Shown here in pieces: positions 17,626 through 24,806 of a stretch of DNA of 24,806 bases. Position 1 is the first letter of the stretch. Each line of letters begins with the position of its first letter. The stretch spans positions 1-24,806 of the forward strand of contig JAEXCN010000158.1 in assembly GCA_023402175.1 (NCBI GenBank), in the 5' to 3' direction. Below the pieces are notes generated by a model. The model was not told the DNA's origin, did not search any database, and saw nothing but the letters and a program-made list of their open reading frames with translations. Made by a program: the position numbers and the translations under genes. The DNA comes from Pseudomonadota bacterium. GTDB taxonomy: Bacteria > Myxococcota_A > Polyangia > Polyangiales > Polyangiaceae.

Positions 17626-18456
17626 CTACCGAGCGCCGCCGGAACCGTCTTGGAGAAACCCGAACTCTGCGAGCTTCCCCGGCGCGACGCCGGCGAGCGC
17701 GCGGAACTCGTTCACGAGGTGCGCCTGATCATAGAAGCCACATGCCTGAGCGACCTCGGCCCACGAGCGTGTCGGCGCCTCGTGCACGAAGTCGATCGTG
17801 GCACGGAACCGGGTCACGCGGCTCAGTGCCTTCGGCGAGAGGCCTACTTCGCGCCGGAACAACTGCTCGAGGCGTCGCTCCCCGATGCCGAGCGCGTCGG
17901 CGAGGTCGCGAACAGGCATCGTCCCGCGCGAGCGGATGATCCGGCGGACCGACTCCGCCGCGCGCCGGTCAGAAGCCTCGTTCGAAGCGAGCCGCTCGCG
18001 AAGGGCCTCGACGATGATCGCGGCGCGCGCGTGCACGGGTGCGGCGCCCACCCGCTCGAGAACATCGTTCGCCACCGGGCCCCAGAGATCCGTCAGCGGG
18101 ACGACGTGCCCGTTCAGCGCGCTCGCCGGGACGCCGAGGATCGCCGCGACGCCACCCGGACGGAGCTGCAGCCCGACCTGCTCGAGCTTTCCGGCGAGCT
18201 GCACGGGCGTCGGGGCGGAGGTCGCGCCCATCGCGAGGGCGCGGACGTTGTCTCCGAGCTCGAAGAAGAGATGCACCGCGCCGTCCGGGAGCACGTGCTC
18301 GACGATCGGCGCCGGGAAGTCGTCGCGCCCGATCCGGATCCGCTGCACGTACCGGCTCAGTGGTCCCTCGGGCGTGAGCTCGGCAGTGACGCAGTCCGGC
18401 TCACCGCTCGCCGGCCAGAGTACGGAGCGGGACTCGGTCCGGAGGAACAGGCGCAT
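17626..18456 (-). CDS. AraC family transcriptional regulator
   Basis: This 276-aa protein has the double helix-turn-helix of AraC/XylS regulators at its C-terminal end: first HTH about 179-203 (MPVRDLADALGIGERRLEQLFRR, with GLSPKAL after it) and second about 231-254 (SWAEVAQACGFYDQAHLVNEF). The N-terminal part contains VEHVLPDGAVHLFFELGD (52-69), typical of the DUF6597-type sensor domain found in many AraC-like proteins. The ligand is unknown. It sits directly upstream of the SDR gene (25-bp gap) and 48 bp downstream of the hydrolase gene on the same strand. It may control this cluster. Confidence 0.9.
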   Translation of the reverse strand: MRLFLRTESRSVLWPASGEPDCVTAELTPEGPLSRYVQRIRIGRDDFPAPIVEHVLPDGAVHLFFELGDNVRALAMGATSAPTPVQLAGKLEQVGLQLRPGGVAAILGVPASALNGHVVPLTDLWGPVANDVLERVGAAPVHARAAIIVEALRERLASNEASDRRAAESVRRIIRSRGTMPVRDLADALGIGERRLEQLFRREVGLSPKALSRVTRFRATIDFVHEAPTRSWAEVAQACGFYDQAHLVNEFRALAGVAPGKLAEFGFLQDGSGGAR

Positions 18457-18504
18457 CGGCTCGCTCCACGCCAGACTAGCCGATCGGAGGGCGAGGGGAG
18501 TCGG

Positions 18505-19464
18505 TCACGCCCAACGCGTGTCACGCATGAAGAGCTCGCCGTCGAGCGTCCGCGCGAAGGTCGGTTCACCGTCCTCGTCGAGGTGGCGAGCGACGGCATC
18601 GATCACCGGAGGCGCGCGGAGGATGGCGCGGTGGCCGAGGCCGGTCACCGTGACGAGCTCGCCGCGAGGCGCAACTTCGGCGAGCTGCCTCCCGTTCTCG
18701 AACGCGACGACCGGGTCGTCTTGGTCGTGAACGACGAGGATGGGCGTGTGAAGGCGTTGGGCGTCCATCCGCACGTCGAGCTCGTCGAAGCGGAGCTCGT
18801 AGCGAGCCTCGAGGCGCGCGATCATCGCCTGTTTCACGGACGCCTCCAGCTCGAGCATTCGCGCGAACGCTGTCGCGAACTGGGCCGGCGCCGTCGGCGG
18901 AGCGACGAGCGCGAGCCGCTCCACATGGAACCCGAAGCGCGTCGCGAGCAGCGTTGCAGCTCCACCGACGGAATGTCCGACGACCCCGTGGATCGGCCCG
19001 AGCGCCTTGCCTACCGAGCAAAGCGCGCGCGCATGCTCCACGAGGGACGCGCGGGCGAAGGGCGAATCGCCGTGACCCGGCGCATCGAACGCGACCACGC
19101 GGAAGCCACGCGCGACGAGCTCCGGGACGAACGCTGCGAGCTGCGAGCCTCGGCCTTCCCAGCCGTGGACGAGCACGACGGTCTTCACGGGATCGAGGCT
19201 CGTCGTCGCGTCGGGCGACCACGTCCAAGTCGGAAGCCACCTTCCCTCGTGGGGAATACGGTCGAGCTTCGCTGACGCCAGCGCCTCCACTTCCCAGAAC
19301 GGTCGTTCGTGTCGCCGGGCGGTGAGGAAGAGACGCTCCGCCCAGCGAGCTGCGAGCTCCGGTGCGTGCGGCGAGAGTACGCGTAGCCCCATCCGAGCAG
19401 CTCGAAGGGACACGGGTTGAGCACGAACGGTCGTTCTTTTATTGGGGTGCATTTCGGACGTCAT
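18505..19464 (-). CDS. alpha/beta hydrolase
   Basis: This 319-aa alpha/beta-hydrolase-fold protein has the oxyanion-loop motif HGWEGRG at 100-106, nucleophile Ser165 in GHSVGG, a candidate acid Asp249/Asp250 in HDQDDP and His278 in GLGHR. The start at 19464 is chosen for the GGAGG element about 8 nt upstream; the frame remains open farther up but overlaps the regulator region without signals. The N-terminal ~90 residues have helical character and no signal peptide, so it is probably cytosolic. The substrate is unknown (ester or lipid hydrolysis is usual). It is 34 bp downstream of the tetR gene, which suggests control by that repressor. Confidence 0.9.
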   Translation of the reverse strand: MTSEMHPNKRTTVRAQPVSLRAARMGLRVLSPHAPELAARWAERLFLTARRHERPFWEVEALASAKLDRIPHEGRWLPTWTWSPDATTSLDPVKTVVLVHGWEGRGSQLAAFVPELVARGFRVVAFDAPGHGDSPFARASLVEHARALCSVGKALGPIHGVVGHSVGGAATLLATRFGFHVERLALVAPPTAPAQFATAFARMLELEASVKQAMIARLEARYELRFDELDVRMDAQRLHTPILVVHDQDDPVVAFENGRQLAEVAPRGELVTVTGLGHRAILRAPPVIDAVARHLDEDGEPTFARTLDGELFMRDTRWA

Positions 19465-19498
19465 CGGGATCTCCTCCTCGGCGTGTCGATGCTCGAGG

Positions 19499-20098
19499 TC
19501 AGCGACGGGTTGCGCGGGCGTCCGCGAGGACGCGGTCGAAAGCGGTGCGTGAACGCTTCTCGGCATCGGCCGGGTCCACGATCCGGCGAAGGAAGTGATA
19601 GCCGTACGCGATCGAGTAGAGCTCGTGAGCGAGCTGCACGCAGTCGAGGTCCTTCCTGAAATGCTTCTCCTCGACCGCGATGCGTGCCGCTTGGGCGAGC
19701 GTGTCGAGCCAGTCCCGCTGGGACGCGACCAGCCGGTCCCGGGCCGGGCCAGGTCGGTCATCGAGCTCGACACCCGCCATCACGAAAATACAGCCTCCCG
19801 GAAGGAACTCGGCGCGAGACCACTCGAGCCAGTTCTCGATGAGCGCTCGCACGCGCGGCTCACCGCGAGGCTGCTTCAACGCCGGCGAGACGACGAGCGC
19901 GACGAAGCGCTCGACCGCCTCCTCGAGGACTGCGACCTGGAGGTTTTCCTTCGAAGCGAAGTGCGCGAAGAGACCGCTCTTCGACATACCGACATGCTCG
20001 GCGAGCTTGCCGATCGTGAGGCCCTCGAGCCCGAGTGTGCTCGCCAGCGTGATCGCCGATCCGAGCACGGCGCTCCTCGTCTCGTCGCCCTTGGTCAC
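19499..20098 (-). CDS. TetR family transcriptional regulator
   Basis: This 199-aa TetR-type repressor has the N-terminal HTH at about 26-50 (LTIGKLAEHVGMSKSGLFAHF, then ASKENL) and an all-helical ligand/dimerisation domain. A TetR_C-like pattern with GGCIFVMAGVELDDRPGP occurs in the middle. The start is GTG at 20098; no Shine-Dalgarno is present. A TTGACG/TATTCT promoter ends 7 nt before the GTG, so the mRNA is predicted to be leaderless. A 22-bp near-palindrome fills the promoter spacer, the expected place for autorepression. It is first in a four-gene co-oriented block with hydrolase, AraC and SDR genes. Confidence 0.92.
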   Translation of the reverse strand: MTKGDETRSAVLGSAITLASTLGLEGLTIGKLAEHVGMSKSGLFAHFASKENLQVAVLEEAVERFVALVVSPALKQPRGEPRVRALIENWLEWSRAEFLPGGCIFVMAGVELDDRPGPARDRLVASQRDWLDTLAQAARIAVEEKHFRKDLDCVQLAHELYSIAYGYHFLRRIVDPADAEKRSRTAFDRVLADARATRR

Positions 20099-20104
20099 GC
20101 GATC

Positions 20105-20132
20105 AGAATAGAACGTTCGTTCGATTCGTCAA
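20105..20132 (-). promoter_or_regulatory. tetR promoter with embedded operator palindrome
   Basis: On the minus strand TTGACG (20132-20127), a 16-bp spacer and TATTCT (20110-20105) form a promoter. The 22-bp sequence 20106-20127 is an inverted repeat with 10-nt arms (GAATaGAACG and CGTTCgATTC, one mismatched pair) around a 2-nt centre. It covers the spacer and overlaps both boxes. Predicted +1 is at about 20098-20099, at the GTG codon. Confidence 0.65.
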
Positions 20133-20190
20133 TGTTCGCCCTGAATTTTCGGGCGTTCAGAAAAATCGCACGATCGAAAAGTCGAACGTG

Positions 20191-20220
20191 TTGACGAGGA
20201 TGGAGCGTCTGGCCTATCTA
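20191..20220 (+). promoter_or_regulatory. tRNA promoter
   Basis: TTGACG (20191-20196) and TATCTA (20215-20220) are spaced by 18 bp, and the tRNA-Val 5' end is 17 nt further on. The box spacing and position fit a stable-RNA promoter, though the -10 match is weak. Confidence 0.45.
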
Positions 20221-20236
20221 CGCAGACCTCTCCGAT

Positions 20237-20308
20237 GGGCGGGTAGCTCAGCGGTAGAGCGCTGGCCTTACAAGCCGGATGTCGCAGGTTCAAGCCCTGT
20301 CCCGCCCA
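20237..20308 (+). tRNA. tRNA-Val (anticodon TAC)
   Basis: A 72-nt cloverleaf can be drawn: acceptor GGGCGGG with CCCGCCC, D-arm GCTC-AGCGGTA-GAGC, anticodon arm CTGGC-CTTACAA-GCCGG with anticodon TAC, and T-arm GCAGG-TTCAAGC-CCTGT. The discriminator base is A and CCA is not encoded. A weak CG-rich hairpin follows. It is 62 bp upstream of the first tRNA-Asp and probably co-transcribed. Confidence 0.95.
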
Positions 20309-20369
20309 CCCCCGAAAGCGGGAAGCCTGCTAAGTAGTACCCAGCATCAAGCATCAGTCACGAAACAGT

Positions 20370-20445
<76 letters not shown>

Positions 20446-20461
20446 AACGAAGCAGTAGGAG

Positions 20462-20490
20462 CGCCGAGGGAGTGACACCCTCGGCGTTTT
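20462..20490 (+). terminator. intrinsic terminator after tRNA-Asp copy 1
   Basis: A perfect 9-bp stem (CGCCGAGGG with CCCTCGGCG) with loop AGTGACA is followed by TTTT. It begins 18 nt after the tRNA. Confidence 0.85.
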
Positions 20491-20582
20491 CCATTTCAGC
20501 GAAGGCACCTGTTCGTGGCGAGACTCGACCTCGCGACGGCGCAGGTCATCTCGCAGCAACGAAGCATCAGACACGGAACAGT

Positions 20583-20660
<78 letters not shown>

Positions 20661-20701
20661 GAAATAGCACAAGCAGCAACATGGGCCGCGAGGTCCAAGA
20701 C

Positions 20702-20740
20702 GAGGTCGGAGCGGTGACAGCTCCGGCCTCTTCGTCTTTT
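20702..20740 (+). terminator. intrinsic terminator after tRNA-Asp copy 2
   Basis: An 11-bp stem (GAGGTCGGAGC with GCTCCGGCCTC, one T-G pair) and 7-nt loop are followed by TTCGTCTTTT. Confidence 0.75.
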
Positions 20741-20856
20741 GTCGACTCGATCGGCGCACGACGGCTGCGCTTCCGAGGATGCGCGCCGCGCGGTGATCCG
20801 AAAGCTCGCGACGAGACCGACCTGCGTGGTTCTCTGCCCCGGAGGGAGAGCTGCCG

Positions 20857-21363
20857 ATGGAACGGACACCCGACATCGAGTACGTGCCGACGCCGCAGAA
20901 GGTCGTCGACAAGATGCTCGCGGTGGCGAAGGTCGGGAAGGGCGACGTCCTCTACGACCTCGGGTGCGGAGACGGTCGTATCGTCGTCACCGCGGCGAAG
21001 GAGCTCGGCATCGAGGGCTTCGGCTTCGACGTCGACCCGAGGCGGATCAGGGAGTCGCGCCAAAACGCGAAGAAGGCCGGCGTCGAGCACCTCGCCACGT
21101 TCGAGCAGAAGGACATCTTCACCGTCGATCTCTCGCGGGCGACGGTCGTGACGCTCTACCTGCTGCCGGAGCTGAACGTGAAGCTCATCCCCCAGCTCGA
21201 GAAGCTGAAGCCCGGGGCGCGGATCGTCTCGCACGACTTCGACATCGAAGGCGTCCAGTGGGAGAAGTGCTGGACGGTCGTCGCGAAGGCCCACCGCTCG
21301 CCGTACGATCGCGAGCACTACGTCTACCTGTGGAAGACGCCGCTCGAGAAGCTGACGCGCTAG
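20857..21363 (+). CDS. class I SAM-dependent methyltransferase
   Basis: This 168-aa protein is a small Rossmann-fold methyltransferase. Motif I is YDLGCGDGR (33-41, D34-x-G36-x-G38-x-G40), with the ribose-binding acidic position near FGFDVDPRRI. VPTP (10-13) and VVDKML just before motif I resemble protein-lysine methyltransferases of the DOT1/ATPSC-KMT-like group, so a protein substrate is possible; this is an inference from pattern memory. There is no membrane segment or signal peptide. GGAGGGAG lies about 11 nt upstream of the ATG. It stands alone, downstream of the tRNA genes. Confidence 0.85.
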   Translation: MERTPDIEYVPTPQKVVDKMLAVAKVGKGDVLYDLGCGDGRIVVTAAKELGIEGFGFDVDPRRIRESRQNAKKAGVEHLATFEQKDIFTVDLSRATVVTLYLLPELNVKLIPQLEKLKPGARIVSHDFDIEGVQWEKCWTVVAKAHRSPYDREHYVYLWKTPLEKLTR

Positions 21364-21448
21364 ACGCCATGCGCGGGCGCCTCTCGGCGGTCCTTGTAGG
21401 CAGTCCCATGCAGCATGCGAGGGACGCCGCATCCTCAGGGGCGCGTGC

Positions 21449-21634
21449 TCACGGCACGAACGTCGGGCGGTCGTGGATGTCGAGCGACCCGAGCGAGAGG
21501 CGAGCGACGGACGGTCGTGACCAGCGTGCCTCCTCGGCGGGCTCCAGATCGCGGACCGACTCGTACGGGGCATCGCTGCCCATGCCGGTGTCGTCGGAGT
21601 CGAAGCGGGCGTCGCGGGGATCGTGATCACGCAT
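21449..21634 (-). CDS. possible small acidic protein (61 aa)
   Basis: This is a weakly supported ORF. From the ATG at 21634 it reads MRDHDPRDARFDSDDTGMGS and ends DIHDRPTFVP. It has strong G/C third positions and an acidic, non-repetitive composition, unlike the arginine-rich shadow frames around it. A GAGG element is about 10 nt upstream. No domain, signal or membrane segment is visible. It lies 164 bp downstream of the SGNH lipoprotein gene on the same strand. The surrounding 21364-21798 shows nothing else recognisable. Confidence 0.4.
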   Translation of the reverse strand: MRDHDPRDARFDSDDTGMGSDAPYESVRDLEPAEEARWSRPSVARLSLGSLDIHDRPTFVP

Positions 21635-21798
21635 GGTGCCGTCGCCTCGAGCAATCGCGGGGCCAGCACCGCGTAAGGCGCAAGTCCGCGACATCGAGCG
21701 ATGTCGCCGAGCGCGAGCGGAAAGATGCAGTCTCTCCGTGAGGGCTCGAGATCTCAGTCCGCGCCTGCGTGAGGTGCATCGACCTCCAGCGGTGCCCC

Positions 21799-23343
21799 TC
21801 ACGGGACGGGCACGTCGAAGTGCACCGCCCAGTTGTGCAGGTCGTAGCCCGACTGCGAAGGTGTGGCGTCGGAGTCCCGGAGGTTGCCGCGCGCGCCGTC
21901 CGGGGTCCCGATGCACGTGAACGGCACCTGGTTCTGCGCGTACATGAGGTGCTTGCCCTCGCCGGTCGGGGCCGAGGCGAGCGTGATCTGCACCGTGTCC
22001 GGGCCGGTCACGGCGACGTTGCTGATCGCGGGCGCCGCGCCGCTTCCGTCGGCATACGTGAAGCCGTAGCTCGCGATTTCGGCGACGCGCTCGGTGTCGA
22101 TCACGATCGGCGGGACAGGGACGTGGAACTTGACCGTGATCACGGCGCCATCACGCGTCACCGCCTTCGGGCGGAGCGGCTCCCAGTGTTTGCCCTCGAA
22201 GACGACGCGCGCGTAGACCTTCGCGAAGTACTCGCCGAGACGCCGCTCGCCGTGGTTCGTGAAGTGGCGGCAGTCGTTCTTGTCGGTCCCCAGCTGGTAG
22301 CTCGGTCCGATCAGGATGACCTTCCCGGGCGCGCGGATATGCGCATCGAGCTGGAACTGGGCGACCTTGCTGTACTGCGTGTCGTTCCAGCCGCTGATCT
22401 GCGAGATGAACAGCGGCACGGGCTGCGTCTGACCCGTGATCGCCTTCACGCTCGACTCGTAGTCCTCCTGCCACTCGATCATCGCGTCCGCGTAGCTCGT
22501 GATCTTGTTGGGCGTCCCGTCGCTCCCCGCGATCGGGAACTCCTGGCTGCCCTCGGTGTACGAGTAGTGATCGCTCTCGCCGTGGATCGACGCGACCGCG
22601 CGGACGACGTACGACTTGTTCGCGGCGGCGGCGATCTTCTTCGCCTCCGTCACCTCCATCATCCCCTGGTCGAACGGCGCAAGGTACCCCGCCTTGTAGT
22701 TGCAGCCTCCCTTGCGCAGGCACCAGTACGTGTTCCCGCTGCGGCCATGGAGGCTCACGAGGACATCGTGTCCGTCCGGCAGTCCTGCGATGACACCGCG
22801 ATAGTGCCCCTTCGCGAGGTGCGTGACCTCGTTCGCGAGACCGGCGCCCGCCGTCTCGACGCCATAGCCGAAGAACCTGTCGCCCTCGACGAGCGGGACG
22901 AACGACGACGGAGGATCGAACGCGCGGCAGCCCGCCCCGTCGCACCCCGTCATCGGCATCACGCCCGTGTTGAACATCAGATTCGAGAAGGGCTGCGTCG
23001 TGGAGAGCACCGGAATGCCGCTGTTCGCGACGGAGTTCGACTGACCCGTGATGAGCACGTGGTTGATCGCGAAGTCGACGTACGGAACGCCCGGGGTGTT
23101 CGGATCGTCAGGGTCGCCGCCGTCCGCCCCGCTCCCGCCGTTGCCTCCAGGCGCCCCAGGACTACCCCCGTTCGCTCCGGAGCCGTTTCCTCCGTTCGAG
23201 GTCGCTCCCGCGTTCTGGTTCGTATCGGTTTGCCTGCCGTCTGCGCTCTCTCTCCCGCACGCGGCCGCCGTGCCGAGCGCGAGGATCGCGAAGGTGAGGA
23301 GGGACGTGCGGAGACAGCCGGGAAGGATCTGATGAGAGCGCAT
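21799..23343 (-). CDS. SGNH/sialate O-acetylesterase-like lipoprotein (copy 1)
   Basis: This 514-aa exported protein has a signal peptide ending in lipobox TAAAC (Cys29), then a Gly/Asn/Ser-rich linker (about 45-80, GGNGSGANGG type). The esterase core has GQSN (100-103) with candidate nucleophile Ser102, HGESD (254-258) as in the QGESD block of sialate O-acetylesterases (SASA/CE6-like), and DCRHFTNH (357-364) with a D-x-x-H pair (Asp357, His360). A C-terminal beta-rich domain follows from about 395. It probably deacetylates or hydrolyses a carbohydrate ester at the cell surface; the substrate is unknown. No Shine-Dalgarno is clear before the ATG. It is 73 bp downstream of its paralog. Confidence 0.85.
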   Translation of the reverse strand: MRSHQILPGCLRTSLLTFAILALGTAAACGRESADGRQTDTNQNAGATSNGGNGSGANGGSPGAPGGNGGSGADGGDPDDPNTPGVPYVDFAINHVLITGQSNSVANSGIPVLSTTQPFSNLMFNTGVMPMTGCDGAGCRAFDPPSSFVPLVEGDRFFGYGVETAGAGLANEVTHLAKGHYRGVIAGLPDGHDVLVSLHGRSGNTYWCLRKGGCNYKAGYLAPFDQGMMEVTEAKKIAAAANKSYVVRAVASIHGESDHYSYTEGSQEFPIAGSDGTPNKITSYADAMIEWQEDYESSVKAITGQTQPVPLFISQISGWNDTQYSKVAQFQLDAHIRAPGKVILIGPSYQLGTDKNDCRHFTNHGERRLGEYFAKVYARVVFEGKHWEPLRPKAVTRDGAVITVKFHVPVPPIVIDTERVAEIASYGFTYADGSGAAPAISNVAVTGPDTVQITLASAPTGEGKHLMYAQNQVPFTCIGTPDGARGNLRDSDATPSQSGYDLHNWAVHFDVPVP

Positions 23344-23416
23344 GGTTTATGTTCGAGGCAATGGACGTCTCGTTCGACCTTCGGCATCGATGACGGGCGC
23401 GGACCGGCCGCGCGCG

Positions 23417-24806
23417 TCACCGAACGCCGATGTCGAAGTGGACGGCCCAGTTGGAGAGGTCGTAGCCGTAGTTCGAAGGCGTCGCGTCGGAGTCGCGGAG
23501 GTTGCCGCGCGCGATCGTCCCGGAGCCGCCGCACCCGCGGAACGTGTACGCGTAACGAAGTCGCTTGTCGTTGCCCGTCGGCGCGGACGCCAACGTCACC
23601 TGCACGGTATCTGGGGCCGTGATCTCGACCTTCGTGATCGCCGGCGGAGCGTTGCTCGCGTCGTACCACTCGAAGCCGTAGTTCCCGGGATCGCTCACGT
23701 GCGTCGTGTCGAAGACGAGCGGCGGCGAGGGGACGTGGAATTTCGCCGTGACGACGTTGCCCGCGAGCGTGACCTCGACGGGCCGAAGCGGCTCCCACTT
23801 CCTTCCGTCGATGACGACGCGCGCGTAAGCCTTGCCGAAGTATTCGCCGAGGTGTCGCTCGGAGTGATTCGTGAAGTGAAGACAGTCGCTCGAGTAGTCG
23901 AGCGCATACGTCGGACCGACGACCACGACCTTGCCCTCCGAGCGGACGTGGGCGTCGAGCTGCATGTACGCGATCTTCGTCGTCGGGACGTTGTTCCAGT
24001 GCGAGTACTGGCTGACGAAGAGCGGCACCGGCGCCGTCTGACCGGTGATCTCCTTGACGCTCGCTTCGTAGTCGCGCTGCCACTCGAGCAGCGCGTCCGC
24101 GTAGTCGTTGACGGTGCCGACGCCGTCCGTCGCGGTGAGCGGGAAGGCGGAGTCGCCGCTCGCATAAGCATAGTGATCGTTCTCGCCGTGGATCGCGGTG
24201 ACGGCGCGCACTGCGTAGGACTTGCCGGCGGCGGATGCGATGGCCTTCGCGTCCGTCACCTGCATCATCGCCTCGGCGAAAGGCTGGATGTACGGCTTGT
24301 CCGGCCACCACGGACAGCTGCCCTTGCGGAGGCACCAGTACGAGTTGCCGCTCCGGCCGTGGAGGCTCACGAGGAGGGCGTGGTTTTTCGCGACCCCGAG
24401 CTTCGCCGCCTCGTTCGCGAGGCCGGACGACATGGTCTCGACCGGGTACCAGAAGGAATCACCCTCGACGAGGGGAAGGAAGCGCGAAGGCTTCTGATAG
24501 GTCGTGCATCCGTTTCCGTCACAGTTCGCCGCCGTCATCACGCCGACGTCGAACATCAAGTTGGAATAAGGCTGCGTCGTCGTGAGGGCCGGGACGCCGT
24601 CGTTCGCGACGGAGTTCGACTGCCCCGTCGAGAGCACGTGATTGACGTCGAAGTGAACATAAGGAAGCGGCGGTGTCTCGGCGTCGGCCGAATCGCCGGG
24701 CCCGCCGTCGTTCGTCGCTCCGGACCCGCCGTCGCTGCCCGGAGCGACGCCCGCTCGACGAGAGTCCGTCGGGTCGGCGCCCGATGCCGGCCCCGCAGTG
24801 CCGTCC
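23417..24806 (-). CDS. SGNH/sialate O-acetylesterase-like protein (copy 2), 5' end outside window
   Basis: The frame runs off the right edge, so the N-terminus is missing; 462 residues are visible. It is collinear with copy 1: a Gly/Asp/Ser-rich linker, then GQSN (24614-24625), HGEND where copy 1 has HGESD, and DCLHFTNH matching the catalytic D-x-x-H. It shares long stretches such as GRSGN-YWCLRKG, RGNLRDSDATPS and NWAVHFD at the end. A GTG just before LSTGQSN is internal and should not be taken as the start, because the linker upstream resembles that of copy 1. It is presumably exported too, but the signal peptide is outside the window. Confidence 0.85.
   Translation of the reverse strand, partial: DGTAGPASGADPTDSRRAGVAPGSDGGSGATNDGGPGDSADAETPPLPYVHFDVNHVLSTGQSNSVANDGVPALTTTQPYSNLMFDVGVMTAANCDGNGCTTYQKPSRFLPLVEGDSFWYPVETMSSGLANEAAKLGVAKNHALLVSLHGRSGNSYWCLRKGSCPWWPDKPYIQPFAEAMMQVTDAKAIASAAGKSYAVRAVTAIHGENDHYAYASGDSAFPLTATDGVGTVNDYADALLEWQRDYEASVKEITGQTAPVPLFVSQYSHWNNVPTTKIAYMQLDAHVRSEGKVVVVGPTYALDYSSDCLHFTNHSERHLGEYFGKAYARVVIDGRKWEPLRPVEVTLAGNVVTAKFHVPSPPLVFDTTHVSDPGNYGFEWYDASNAPPAITKVEITAPDTVQVTLASAPTGNDKRLRYAYTFRGCGGSGTIARGNLRDSDATPSNYGYDLSNWAVHFDIGVR

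Noticed and set aside
21635..21798. Frames on both strands between the 61-aa ORF and the SGNH lipoprotein gene
   Set aside because: Arginine-rich, no start signals, no recognisable motif; treated as non-coding.

Overview
This is a high-GC bacterial chromosome segment with codon third positions strongly biased to G or C. The ClpP-ClpX-Lon proteostasis cluster, the OxyR and c-type cytochrome genes and the glycine-rich lipoprotein linkers suggest a delta-proteobacterial lineage, most likely Myxococcota (Polyangia-like). That placement is inference from gene content; no rRNA or other phylogenetic marker is in the window. There is no IS element, phage gene, integrase or CRISPR array.

Left part (1-5227). 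The 3' end of an SDR oxidoreductase converges on a minus-strand block read parA, parB, folD (chromosome partitioning, then one-carbon metabolism). Upstream of parA lies a spacer with a 34-bp-period tandem repeat and a sigma70-like promoter. The promoter faces a translationally coupled pair of small genes of unknown function (75 and 63 aa, the second with an all-acidic tail). A strong terminator separates these from a convergent 170-aa hypothetical gene.

Proteostasis cluster (5188-11990). tig, clpP, clpX and lon run in the same direction: ribosome-associated folding, the ClpXP protease and the Lon protease. Each spacer holds a strong hairpin without a U-tract, and lon is followed by a terminator-like hairpin.

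Peroxide-response module (12191-16674). An OxyR-type regulator with both redox cysteines is divergent from a tight three-gene operon. The operon encodes a di-heme cytochrome c peroxidase, a Tat-exported metallophosphoesterase and a mono-heme cytochrome c lipoprotein. The shared intergenic region holds three dyad-symmetric sequences. The likely logic is peroxide sensing in the cytoplasm driving peroxide reduction in the cell envelope; the role of the phosphoesterase is open.

Minus-strand block (16704-20132). tetR, an alpha/beta hydrolase gene, an AraC-type regulator and an SDR gene lie head to tail with short gaps. The tetR promoter carries a 22-bp palindrome between its -35 and -10 boxes, and the predicted transcript starts at the GTG codon.

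Right part (20191-24806). tRNA-Val and two identical tRNA-Asp genes sit with their own promoter and terminators. They are followed by a small SAM methyltransferase gene, a possible 61-aa ORF and two tandem paralogous SGNH/sialate-esterase-like exported proteins on the minus strand. The second paralog runs off the right edge.
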